From NCBI GenBank assembly GCA_934869045.1, contig CAKXAF010000148.1, positions 1-5,586 on the forward strand: a DNA stretch of 5,586 nt, read 5' to 3'. How positions within the stretch are numbered: the first letter of the stretch is position 1; each line of letters starts with the position of its first letter. Below, in pieces: positions 1-5,586 of the stretch. Made by a program: the position numbers and the translations under genes. The notes under the pieces were generated by a model. That model was not told the origin of the DNA. It worked only from the letters and a program-made list of their open reading frames with translations, and made no database searches. This stretch comes from an uncultured Nitrososphaerota archaeon (GTDB lineage: Bacteria; Bacillota; Clostridia; Oscillospirales; Ruminococcaceae).

Positions 1-25
1 AAGTTCCTCTTCCGGGGGATTACCG

Positions 26-111
26 GCAAAATCCAGAAAAGGGGATGTCCGTGGGCGGCTTGTAGGCCGCCCTTTTCTTTTGGAGTGTACCCGTACATGC
101 CTGGATTTTGC
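26..111. repeat. 11-bp inverted repeat flanking the left terminator
   Basis: GCAAAATCCAG at 26-36 is matched exactly by its reverse complement CTGGATTTTGC at 101-111. The arms enclose the terminator hairpin at 53-81. If transcribed through, they could form a long-range stem around the terminator. The match is seen directly; any function is unknown, and chance cannot be excluded at this length. Confidence 0.4.
53..81 (+). terminator. Rho-independent terminator of an off-window plus-strand gene
   Basis: A perfect 7-bp GC stem, GGGCGGC (53-59) with GCCGCCC (66-72), has a 6-base loop and is followed at once by TTTTCTTTT (73-81). This is the classic intrinsic terminator layout, and the T-tract lies on the plus-strand side only. 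It therefore ends a plus-strand transcript entering from the left edge. One frame entering from the left stops at TAG 63-65, inside the loop, so the upstream gene might end there, but about 20 residues are too few to identify it. Confidence 0.85.
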
Positions 112-207
112 TTGCCGCAAGCGAGGGAGGCGGGCACTGTTCCCTCCCGTCCCCGTTTTTTCAAAAAAGTTCCCGAAAACCTTCATGCGCCAGATTGACA
201 TCCCCTC

Positions 208-236
208 TGGCCATTTTCAGAAAAATGTGGTAAAAT
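208..236 (+). promoter_or_regulatory. Probable extended -10 promoter for the capD-like gene
   Basis: The -10 is TAAAAT (231-236), preceded by TGG (228-230), giving the extended -10 form TGnTAAAAT. TGGCCA (208-213) matches the -35 consensus at four of six positions with a 17-base spacer. The start of transcription would fall near 243, leaving a leader of about 25 bases that contains the GAGG ribosome binding site at 257-260. This spacing argues for the ATG at 268 over the upstream TTG at 250. Confidence 0.55.
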
Positions 237-267
237 AAAGGAAATCCTTTTGAAACGAGGTTCCCAT

Positions 268-1353
268 ATGGATGCCTATTCTGCCGACTATTCCGTCCTC
301 CTTCCCCGTCCTGAGATTCGCCTTCCCCTTCCCCACAGCCTTTTGGACGGAAAGCGGATCTTGATTACCGGCGGAGGTGGCTCCATCGGCTCCGAGATCT
401 GCCGCCAGATCGCCGCGGCTCCTGTCCGGGAGCTGACTATAGCTGATATCAGTGAAAACGGCGTCTATGCCCTTCAGCAGGAACTGCTGGCACGTTATGG
501 AAGCGATCTGCCCTTCCGAATTGAAATCGCTTCCATCAGGGACCGCAGCCGGATATGGCAGCTGTTTACTGCCCTCCGCCCCGATGTGGTTTTCCATGCT
601 GCCGCTCACAAGCACGTCCCTTTGATGGAAGCTTGTCCCGGCGAAGCCATCAAAAATAACGTTTTCGGTACCCGCAACGTTTTGGAAGCCGCCCAGGATG
701 CCGGTACAGAACGCTTTCTCCTGATTTCCACAGATAAGGCCGTCCATCCCTCCAGCGTAATGGGCGCGACCAAGCTGCTGGCCGAACGGCTGACCGGTCT
801 CTCCTGGGGCCGGATGATCTGTTCCACCGTCCGTTTCGGCAACGTCCTCGGTTCCGCCGGCTCCGTCCTTCCCTTGTTTCAGCGGCAAATCGACGCAGGA
901 GGGCCTGTTCTCGTCACAGACCGCCGGATGTCCCGTTACTTCATGACTATCCCTGAGGCTGTTTCTCTGGTCCTGGAGGCCGCTTCACAGGCTCAGGGAG
1001 GCGAAATCTTCATCTTGGATATGGAGGAGCCGGTCTCCATCCTCTCCTTGGCGGAAAAGCTCATTCGTCTCCATGGCCGGACGCCCTATAAAGAGGTCCC
1101 CATCCGCTTCACCGGACTGCGCCCCGGGGAAAAGCTCACTGAGGAGCTGCTGACCCCTGAAGAAGCGCGGACCATCTCCCGCAGCGGCCGAATCCTGGCG
1201 GCCCATCCCAGTCCGGTCTCCGCCGGGCTGCTCACTCGCATACTGGATGCCCTCCAAACCGCAGCCCTGTCCGACAGCCAAGAAGAACAGCGGCGGACAC
1301 TTTTTCAAGCGGTCCAGCACTTAACCGACGAACAAAAGTCCCCTGTTTTCTAA
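268..1353 (+). CDS. Short CapD/FlaA1-type nucleotide-sugar dehydratase/epimerase
   Basis: Predicted NAD(P)-dependent short-chain dehydrogenase/reductase of the polysaccharide biosynthesis (CapD/FlaA1/WbpM) family, which converts UDP-HexNAc to 4-keto-6-deoxy sugars for capsule, glycan or cell-surface polymers. Numbered from ATG 268 (361 residues): Rossmann loop GGGGSIGSE 35-43, acidic D60 in ADISEN at the end of the second strand, HAAAHKHVPLME 110-121, and the active-site stretch STDKAVHPSSVMGATK 154-169. There D156, K157 and K169 are present, and M165 occupies the SDR tyrosine position, as is usual in the CapD/WbpM branch. RFGNVLGSAGSVLPLF, RYFMTIPEA and LRPGEKLTEELL follow in family order. 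The family's long forms have about 600 residues with an N-terminal membrane region; this protein keeps only the catalytic domain, so it is probably cytoplasmic. ATG 268 has GAGG seven bases upstream; TTG 250 is an alternative, adding six residues. It stands alone, with no glycan genes beside it in view. The substrate is not determinable. Confidence 0.9.
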   Translation: MDAYSADYSVLLPRPEIRLPLPHSLLDGKRILITGGGGSIGSEICRQIAAAPVRELTIADISENGVYALQQELLARYGSDLPFRIEIASIRDRSRIWQLFTALRPDVVFHAAAHKHVPLMEACPGEAIKNNVFGTRNVLEAAQDAGTERFLLISTDKAVHPSSVMGATKLLAERLTGLSWGRMICSTVRFGNVLGSAGSVLPLFQRQIDAGGPVLVTDRRMSRYFMTIPEAVSLVLEAASQAQGGEIFILDMEEPVSILSLAEKLIRLHGRTPYKEVPIRFTGLRPGEKLTEELLTPEEARTISRSGRILAAHPSPVSAGLLTRILDALQTAALSDSQEEQRRTLFQAVQHLTDEQKSPVF

Positions 1354-1368
1354 CAGGGGACTTTTGTT
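1331..1368. terminator. Bidirectional terminator shared by capD-like gene and clpX
   Basis: AACAAAAGTCCCCTGTT (1331-1347) pairs perfectly over 17 bp with AACAGGGGACTTTTGTT (1352-1368) around a 4-base loop. The GC-rich core is flanked by an A-rich arm on one side and a T-rich arm on the other, so an RNA from either strand ends in CTTTTGTT after the GC core. The plus-strand gene's TAA (1351-1353) lies at the loop and the start of the 3' arm. The clpX TAA (complement of 1367-1369) overlaps the other end of the stem. Confidence 0.9.
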
Positions 1369-2650
1369 ATCTGGCCTTTTTCAGTGCCGGTTTTCGCCGG
1401 ACGACCTTGGCGGTATCTGTTCCTTCGACAACCTCCGGCGTGATGATCACCTTGGCGATGCCCTCATCAGAGGGAATCATGAACATCAGATTCAGCAGAA
1501 GGTCTTCCATAATATTCCGCAGGCCGCGGGCACCGGTTTTGCGCTTGATCGCTTCGCGGGCCACCGCGCGCATGGTTTCCTCATCCATCACCAGCTCTAC
1601 ATCGTCGAGAGCAAAGAGAGAGCTGTATTGCTTGAACAGGGAGTTTTTCGGCTCTACCAGAACCCGGACCAGCTGTTCTTCATTGAGATCGTCCAGGGTC
1701 GTGATAACCGGAAGACGCCCTACCAGTTCCGGAATCAGGCCGAATTTGACCAGATCATCCGGCAGGACCTTCTTATAAAGCGCGCTCTTATCATCGTCGC
1801 TCTTCTTCCGGACATCACCGTTAAAGCCCATCATAGACGAATCCAGCCGACGACCGACCACCTTATCGATCCCCTCAAAGGCGCCGCCGCAGATAAACAG
1901 GATATTCTTGGTGTTGAGCTGGATAAACTCCTGATGCGGATGTTTCCGGCCGCCCTGAGGCGGGACGTTGGAAACCGTTCCCTCCAGGATCTTCAACAGA
2001 GCCTGCTGTACGCCCTCGCCGCTGACATCCCGGGTAATGGAGGGGTTTTCCGACTTTCGGGTGATCTTGTCGATCTCGTCGATATAGATGATCCCGCGCT
2101 CGGCTGCCTCAATGTCGTAATCCGCCGCCTGGATCAGCCGGACCAGAACGTTTTCCACATCGTCGCCGACATAACCCGCTTCAGTCAGGGTTGTCGCATC
2201 AGCAATAGCAAACGGAACATTCAGAACCTTTGCCAGCGTCTGAGCCAGCATGGTTTTTCCCACGCCGGTGGGTCCCAGCAACAGTACGTTGCTCTTCTGG
2301 ATCTCCACATCCTCATCTGCGGGCGCCATAAAGATTCTCTTGTAGTGGTTATAAACCGCCACAGACAGGGCAATTTTCGCCTTGTCCTGACCAATGACAT
2401 ACTGGTCGAGGATCTCTTTGATCTCTGCGGGCTTGAGGAGCTCCGGCACCTTATCCGGATCAATGGGCTGCTGGCTCCGGCTGCTGCCCGGCTCCGGGAA
2501 GATGCCCTCCTCCACCAGCATTTCATAGCACAGTGCAACGCAGTTGTCGCAGATATTCGCCCGGGCAGAATGAAGCATCCGCTCCACGCTCTGCTCCGGC
2601 TTTCCGCAAAAGCTGCATCGCACCGATTCTCTTTCGTTGTTTTCTGGCAT
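1367..2650 (-). CDS. clpX: ATP-dependent Clp protease ATP-binding subunit ClpX
   Basis: AAA+ unfoldase that forms a hexamer, recognises substrates such as ssrA-tagged proteins, and threads them into ClpP in the cytoplasm. It has 427 residues, the normal family length. The N-terminal zinc-binding domain has C12, C15, C34 and C37. Walker A is GPTGVGKT 126-133, pore-1 loop GYVG 159-162, Walker B IIYIDEID 187-194, RKH loop 235-237, arginine finger R312 within GLIPELVGRLPV, and sensor 2 R375 in GARGLR. The ClpP-docking loop reads MGF (274-276) where E. coli has IGF. AAGGAGG (complement of 2660-2666) sits nine bases before ATG. The gene lies 46 bases after clpP on the same strand with no terminator between, so cotranscription is likely. 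It ends at the shared terminator, and no lon gene follows, unlike in several other Firmicutes. Confidence 0.98.
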   Translation of the reverse strand: MPENNERESVRCSFCGKPEQSVERMLHSARANICDNCVALCYEMLVEEGIFPEPGSSRSQQPIDPDKVPELLKPAEIKEILDQYVIGQDKAKIALSVAVYNHYKRIFMAPADEDVEIQKSNVLLLGPTGVGKTMLAQTLAKVLNVPFAIADATTLTEAGYVGDDVENVLVRLIQAADYDIEAAERGIIYIDEIDKITRKSENPSITRDVSGEGVQQALLKILEGTVSNVPPQGGRKHPHQEFIQLNTKNILFICGGAFEGIDKVVGRRLDSSMMGFNGDVRKKSDDDKSALYKKVLPDDLVKFGLIPELVGRLPVITTLDDLNEEQLVRVLVEPKNSLFKQYSSLFALDDVELVMDEETMRAVAREAIKRKTGARGLRNIMEDLLLNLMFMIPSDEGIAKVIITPEVVEGTDTAKVVRRKPALKKAR

Positions 2651-2696
2651 GAATCGATGCCTCCTTCTAACAGGCCCGTGTCAGCCGGCAAAATGC

Positions 2697-3278
2697 TCAG
2701 TGGTGGGCAATAATCTGATCAATCACGCCGTACTCCAGCGCTTCCTGAGCGGACATAAAATGATCCCGCTCGCAGTCAGCGGCCACAGTCTCATACGGCT
2801 TCCTGCAGTTATCCGCCAGGATCTGCGTCAGATTTTTTTTCATTTTCAGAACACGCTCCGCCTGAATGGCGATATCCGTGGCCTGCCCCTGAGCGCCGCC
2901 AGAGGGCTGATGAATCATGATTTCACTATTGGGGAGCGCAAGACGCCGCCCCTTGGTGCCGCTGGAAAGCAAAAATGCACCCATAGACGCCGCCATTCCC
3001 ACGCAAATGGTGGAAACGTCGCATTTTACAAACTGCATCGTGTCATAAATCGCCATCCCGGCTGTGATGGAGCCGCCGGGGCTGTTGATGTACAGGCTGA
3101 TTTCCTTTTCCGGGTCCTGGCTCTCCAGATACAAAAGCTGTGCGACCACCAGCGATGCTGTCGCATCGTTTACCTCTTCGCAGAGCATAATAATCCGGTC
3201 GTTCAAAAGACGGGAAAAAATGTCGTAAGACCGCTCGCCACGGCTGGTCTGTTCAATTACCATTGGGACTAAGCTCAT
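2697..3278 (-). CDS. clpP: ATP-dependent Clp protease proteolytic subunit ClpP
   Basis: Serine peptidase that forms the double-heptamer degradation chamber served by ClpX and, where present, ClpC or ClpA. It has 193 residues, the usual size. The catalytic triad is visible as S98 in GMAASMGAF, H123 in IMIHQPSGG and D172 in ERDHFMSAQEA; the glycine-rich SPGGSITAG stretch is at 66-74. The N-terminus MSLVPMVIEQTSRGERSYDIF is nearly the family consensus, so ATG 3276-3278 is the start. GGAGG (complement of 3287-3291) lies eight bases upstream. The frame is open to 3323, but a longer start would put the binding site inside the gene. It lies between tig (178 bases upstream) and clpX (46 bases downstream), all co-oriented. 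The upstream gap carries a candidate promoter and a leader hairpin, and no CtsR-type heptad repeat was seen. Confidence 0.98.
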   Translation of the reverse strand: MSLVPMVIEQTSRGERSYDIFSRLLNDRIIMLCEEVNDATASLVVAQLLYLESQDPEKEISLYINSPGGSITAGMAIYDTMQFVKCDVSTICVGMAASMGAFLLSSGTKGRRLALPNSEIMIHQPSGGAQGQATDIAIQAERVLKMKKNLTQILADNCRKPYETVAADCERDHFMSAQEALEYGVIDQIIAHH

Positions 3279-3286
3279 AAATAAGT

Positions 3287-3291
3287 CCTCC
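3287..3291 (-). promoter_or_regulatory. clpP ribosome binding site that fixes its start
   Basis: The minus strand reads GGAGG here, followed by eight bases and ATG (3278-3276). The in-frame ATG at 3293-3291 overlaps this site, and the one at 3323 has no comparable site close to it, so both upstream starts are unlikely. Confidence 0.85.
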
Positions 3292-3323
3292 ATTCTATGT
3301 TCTTGCCGCAGAAACACGAACAA

Positions 3324-3358
3324 CTATTGGCCGGCACACTGCTGTCCCACCCCAATAG
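3324..3358 (-). promoter_or_regulatory. Stem-loop in the clpP leader
   Basis: CTATTGG (3324-3330) pairs with CCAATAG (3352-3358). Inside it, GGCACA (3333-3338) pairs with TGTCCC (3343-3348) with one mismatch around a CTGC loop. The RNA would be a two-part hairpin about 30 bases upstream of the clpP ribosome binding site. No T-tract follows on the minus strand, so it is not an intrinsic terminator. It may be an RNA stability or regulatory element; function is inferred only from position. Confidence 0.45.
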
Positions 3359-3376
3359 CTGCACGCGTCACTGTTT

Positions 3377-3403
3377 AGTATAAACCCGAAACATGAACGG
3401 CAA
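3377..3403 (-). promoter_or_regulatory. Candidate clpP promoter
   Basis: The minus strand has TATACT (complement of 3377-3382), a good -10. The best upstream -35 choices are weak: TTGCCG (complement of 3398-3403) at a short 15-base spacing, or TTTGCC one base further away. Transcription would start near 3370, giving a leader of about 90 bases. Without it, clpP would depend on readthrough from tig; no intrinsic terminator is visible after tig. Confidence 0.4.
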
Positions 3404-3441
3404 ACAGACCATCTGCAACCTTTTCATGAACGGTTTTCATG
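3392..3441. repeat. CATGAACGG direct repeat with an adjoining inverted repeat
   Basis: CATGAACGG occurs at 3392-3400 and again at 3425-3433, 33 bases apart. The second copy runs into an inverted repeat, CATGAA (3425-3430) and TTCATG (3436-3441) around five bases. The first copy overlaps the spacer and -35 area of the candidate clpP promoter, as an operator could. The repeats are seen; an operator role is inference. Confidence 0.35.
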
Positions 3442-3456
3442 CTGGAGGGTTCCGGA

Positions 3457-4737
3457 TTATTCGGCAACCGCACTGTCGCGGATCAGGTCAATGGCCTTGT
3501 TGACCGCAACATCCTTCTTCACGTCTGCGGCGGGGATCATGGGTTTGAGCTTCTCAGCGTCCATCTTGTAGGCTTCTGCCAGACGGGCGTACTCTTTCTC
3601 GATCTCCTCTTCTGTGGGTTCAATTCCCTCGACCTCAACAATCTTTTCCAGAGCAAGGCGGATCTTCACCTGACGCTGGGCCTGGGCTTCAAAGGTCTTG
3701 CGGAAAGAATCCTTGTCAAGGCCAGAGTATTGCAGGTACATGTCGAGGTTCAGCCCCTGGGACTGGAGACGGTATTCGAAATCCCGGATCATCTCATCGA
3801 TGCGGACTTCGTACATCTCCGCAGGAATCTCCGCTTCCATGTTCTCGATCACAGCGTCGATGAGTTTGTTCTCGAATTCAGAAGCCGCCTTCTTTTCATT
3901 GGCCTCTGCCTGACGCTTACGGATATCCTCCTTCAGCTCCTCCAGGGTATCAAACTCGCTGACGTCCTTGGCAAACTCGTCGTCAGCCTCAGGAAGCTCC
4001 TTGGTGCTGATGCCATGGATCTTAACTTTAAAGGTGGTTCCCTTACCCTTGAGCTCTTCCGCATGGTAGTCCTCCGGGAAGGTTACGTTGACGTCAAATT
4101 CCTCCTCAGCATTGTGGCCGATAATCTGCTCCTCAAAGCCGGGGATGAACTGGCCGGAGCCGATGGTCAGGCTGAAGTTTTCCGCCTTGCCGCCGTCAAA
4201 GGGCTCCCCGTCCAGAAAGCCCTCGAAGTCGATGGAAACGATGTCGCCGTTCTCCACAGCACGGCCTTCCACGTCCACAGTACGGGCATTGCGCTCACGC
4301 ATCCGGTCGATTTCCGCAGCAATCTCCACATCCGTGACTTCCGCCACTTCCTTTGCGGCCTTGATGCCTTTGTAGTCTTTCACGATGACTTCCGGTTTCA
4401 CGGTGCAGACGGCCTTAAAGGTCACTCCGTTTTCCTTGGAAACATCGGTAACTTCCACCTCGGGGCGGCAGACGATTTCCAGCTCCGCCTCTTCCACAGC
4501 GGACTGCAGCGCGCCGGGGTATACGTCGTTTACAGCGTCTTCAAAAAAGATGCCTTCGCCGTACAGCTTCTCAATGGTTTTGCGGGGTGCATGCCCCTTC
4601 CGGAAGCCGGGGACCTCAATCCGTTTGACTTTCTTTTTATAAACCCGCTCGCAAGCCTTTTCAAATTCCTCAGCTGGGACCAGGACTTCTAACTCAAACT
4701 TATTGGTTTCCACATTGTTTTTCGACACTAAACTCAT
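3457..4737 (-). CDS. tig: Trigger factor, ribosome-associated chaperone
   Basis: Binds the large ribosomal subunit near the exit tunnel, shields nascent chains and has peptidyl-prolyl isomerase activity. It has 426 residues, close to the E. coli length of 432. The N-terminal ribosome-binding domain carries the signature GFRKGHAPR at 44-52. An FKBP-type isomerase domain spans roughly 160-245, with VENGDIVSIDFEGFLDG and IGSGQFIPGFEEQIIG. The rest is the long helical chaperone arms, rich in E and K, ending in LIRDSAVAE. ATG 4737-4735 has AGGAGG (complement of 4745-4750) seven bases upstream. It is first in the tig-clpP-clpX cluster and has its own promoter at 4833-4861 and a leader of about 88 bases with a hairpin at its 5' end. 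Nothing looks truncated. Confidence 0.97.
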   Translation of the reverse strand: MSLVSKNNVETNKFELEVLVPAEEFEKACERVYKKKVKRIEVPGFRKGHAPRKTIEKLYGEGIFFEDAVNDVYPGALQSAVEEAELEIVCRPEVEVTDVSKENGVTFKAVCTVKPEVIVKDYKGIKAAKEVAEVTDVEIAAEIDRMRERNARTVDVEGRAVENGDIVSIDFEGFLDGEPFDGGKAENFSLTIGSGQFIPGFEEQIIGHNAEEEFDVNVTFPEDYHAEELKGKGTTFKVKIHGISTKELPEADDEFAKDVSEFDTLEELKEDIRKRQAEANEKKAASEFENKLIDAVIENMEAEIPAEMYEVRIDEMIRDFEYRLQSQGLNLDMYLQYSGLDKDSFRKTFEAQAQRQVKIRLALEKIVEVEGIEPTEEEIEKEYARLAEAYKMDAEKLKPMIPAADVKKDVAVNKAIDLIRDSAVAE

Positions 4738-4799
4738 GAAACTTCCTCCTGTTATTCCGTCAAAGCAGCCGTTGAAGCCCCCTGAACGAATCCTTTGCG

Positions 4800-4820
4800 A
4801 AAGCCCGCCGAGCAGACTTT
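4800..4820 (-). promoter_or_regulatory. 5'-end hairpin in the tig leader RNA
   Basis: The minus-strand RNA AAAGUCUGC (complement of 4820-4812) can pair over nine consecutive positions with GCGGGCUUU (complement of 4808-4800) around a UCG loop, using two G-U pairs. It would begin about six bases after the predicted transcription start. Because the G-U pairs become mismatches on the plus strand, the structure belongs to the tig transcript. It could protect the 5' end of the mRNA. Only three U residues follow, so it is not a good terminator. Confidence 0.4.
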
Positions 4821-4832
4821 TCAGACTAATTT

Positions 4833-4861
4833 ATTATAGCACAACTCCATTGGATTTGCTA
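4833..4861 (-). promoter_or_regulatory. tig promoter, extended -10 type
   Basis: The minus strand reads TGCTATAAT (complement of 4841-4833): a perfect TATAAT with the TGn extension. The -35 at 17 bases, TAGCAA (complement of 4861-4856), matches only three of six positions, which an extended -10 can tolerate. AT-rich sequence further upstream (about 4862-4892) could act as an UP element. Transcription would start near 4826. The promoter lies entirely between the phosphoesterase stop and tig, so tig need not rely on the upstream gene. Confidence 0.75.
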
Positions 4862-4894
4862 GTTTTTCTGATGAAAATTTGGGTTTTTTACGAA

Positions 4895-5572
4895 TTATAT
4901 GATTTTGACCGGATTGAATTGGATAAAATCACAGGATACCAGCCGAAAATCAATGCCGTTGCGTTCTCCATTAATAGCATAACCGGCGGAATAGCCGTGA
5001 ATGTGCCCGTAATATACCTTCCGGATTCCGTATTCCAGCAGCACATCCAGGATTTCATAGCACTCCCCGCCGCCGTAAACCGGCGGATAGTGCAGGAACA
5101 CCAGCGGCTCCTTCTGAAGCTTTTTTCCAGCCTCCAGGGACAGCCGCAGCCGCCCGCATTCCCGCAAAAGGACCTTTTTATCCGTCTGCTCGTTCATCCA
5201 GCCCCGGGTGCCGCAGATGGCATAATCCCCGTATTCAAAGGCGTTGTTGAACAGAATTTTCAGCGTAGAAAACCCATTCTCCGCAAAAAAACGCTCCACC
5301 TTGGTTTTGGTGGAAAACCAAAGATCGTGATTCCCTTTAAGCAGGAGTTTGGTTCCGGGAAGGCTGTTCAGAAATGCGAAGTCCTTCACCGAATCGCTGA
5401 TCTCCAACGCCCAGGAGATATCTCCAGCGACAACCACTGTATCCTCAGGGCGGACATTTTCCCGCCAATTTTTTTCCAACTTCTGCACATACCCGTCCCA
5501 GCCCGGAAAAACATCCATGGGCTTGTCAACCCCTAAGGAAAGGTGCAGATCCGCAATTGCAAATAAGCTCAT
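4895..5572 (-). CDS. Calcineurin-like metallophosphoesterase
   Basis: Predicted two-metal phosphohydrolase of the calcineurin-like superfamily, apparently the predicted-phosphohydrolase group found in Clostridia (COG1768-like, assigned from memory). It has 225 residues. All the family metal-site motifs are present in order: D8 and H10 in ADLHLS, D51 in AGDISWA, N81 and H82 in KGNHDLW, H161 in LHYPP, and H190 and H192 in YGHIHGY. No signal peptide or membrane segment is evident, so it is probably cytoplasmic. ATG 5572-5570 has AAGGA six bases upstream; its promoter lies beyond the window edge. It ends 157 bases before tig, with no clear hairpin terminator, so some readthrough into tig is possible. 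The substrate (phosphoprotein, nucleotide or other phosphoester) cannot be told from sequence. Confidence 0.92.
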   Translation of the reverse strand: MSLFAIADLHLSLGVDKPMDVFPGWDGYVQKLEKNWRENVRPEDTVVVAGDISWALEISDSVKDFAFLNSLPGTKLLLKGNHDLWFSTKTKVERFFAENGFSTLKILFNNAFEYGDYAICGTRGWMNEQTDKKVLLRECGRLRLSLEAGKKLQKEPLVFLHYPPVYGGGECYEILDVLLEYGIRKVYYGHIHGYSAGYAINGERNGIDFRLVSCDFIQFNPVKII

Positions 5573-5586
5573 AAATCATCCTTTTT

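Noticed and set aside
123..161. Second possible terminator: GGGAGG/CCTCCC stem and a T-tract
   Set aside because: The stem is short with a 12-base loop, and the T-tract begins seven bases after the stem, so it is a poor match to an intrinsic terminator.
195..200. Perfect TTGACA as the -35 box of the capD-like gene
   Set aside because: It lies 30 bases from TAAAAT, too far for a normal sigma-70 promoter, and no -10 is found at 16-18 bases from it.
2..238. Reading frame open from the left edge to TAA at 236
   Set aside because: It runs through a strong terminator and a promoter, and its translation is low-complexity and rich in Arg and Cys, unlike a real protein end.
250..267. TTG start at 250 for the capD-like gene
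   Set aside because: AGGA lies seven bases upstream, so it is possible, but the predicted transcription start near 243 would remove that site. ATG 268 has its own GAGG at the same spacing and is preferred.
217..888. Minus-strand open frame opposite the capD-like gene
   Set aside because: In register with the capD-like gene and lacking a protein-like signature; it also covers that gene's promoter and leader.
1364..2713. Long plus-strand open frame of 449 codons opposite clpX
   Set aside because: It is in exact codon register with clpX, so each antisense codon is the complement of a clpX codon. It stays open because clpX avoids TTA, CTA and TCA. It has no family-like motifs, while clpX is unmistakable.
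2637..3272. Plus-strand open frame opposite clpP
   Set aside because: In register with clpP, and it ends exactly where clpP codon 3 (TTA) gives an antisense stop; a shadow.
3439..4692. Long plus-strand open frame of 417 codons opposite tig
   Set aside because: Same in-register antisense effect; the minus strand encodes a complete trigger factor with a strong ribosome binding site.
4703..5536. Plus-strand open frame of 277 codons opposite the phosphoesterase
   Set aside because: In register with the phosphoesterase and running across the tig promoter and leader; no recognisable domain.
1..5586. Mobile element, CRISPR array, tRNA, rRNA or a novel defence or biosynthetic system
   Set aside because: No transposase, no regularly spaced repeats, no cloverleaf or rRNA-like sequence was seen, and all five genes belong to known families.

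Overview
The window reads as an ordinary chromosomal core region of a Gram-positive anaerobe of the Clostridia. The gene order tig-clpP-clpX, the strong AGGAGG-type ribosome binding sites, the moderately high GC content and the near absence of TTA, CTA and TCA codons fit an Oscillospiraceae-type gut bacterium such as Oscillibacter or Flavonifractor. That placement is inference from style, not from a marker gene.

Layout from left to right. Positions 1-267 hold no convincing gene: a plus-strand intrinsic terminator (53-81) closes something that lies off the left edge, and an extended -10 promoter (208-236) serves the next gene. A plus-strand gene (268-1353) encodes a short, soluble CapD/FlaA1-type nucleotide-sugar dehydratase or epimerase. 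It converges on clpX. A single perfect 17-bp hairpin (1331-1368) lies between the two and appears to terminate both; both stop codons overlap it.

The rest is on the minus strand and, read in transcription order from the right edge, consists of a calcineurin-like metallophosphoesterase (5572-4895), trigger factor tig (4737-3457), clpP (3278-2697) and clpX (2650-1367). tig has its own strong extended -10 promoter between the phosphoesterase and its start. clpP has a weaker candidate promoter and a structured leader in the 178-base gap after tig. clpP and clpX are 46 bases apart and probably cotranscribed, with transcription ending at the shared terminator.

Functionally, trigger factor folds nascent chains at the ribosome exit, ClpX unfolds tagged or regulatory proteins, and ClpP degrades them, so the three genes form a co-oriented protein quality-control cluster. 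The phosphoesterase and the nucleotide-sugar enzyme are neighbours without an evident link to that role. I found no mobile element, CRISPR array, tRNA or rRNA, and nothing that amounts to a new system. The more interesting signals are regulatory: the shared terminator, leader hairpins in front of tig and clpP, and a short repeat overlapping the presumed clpP promoter.
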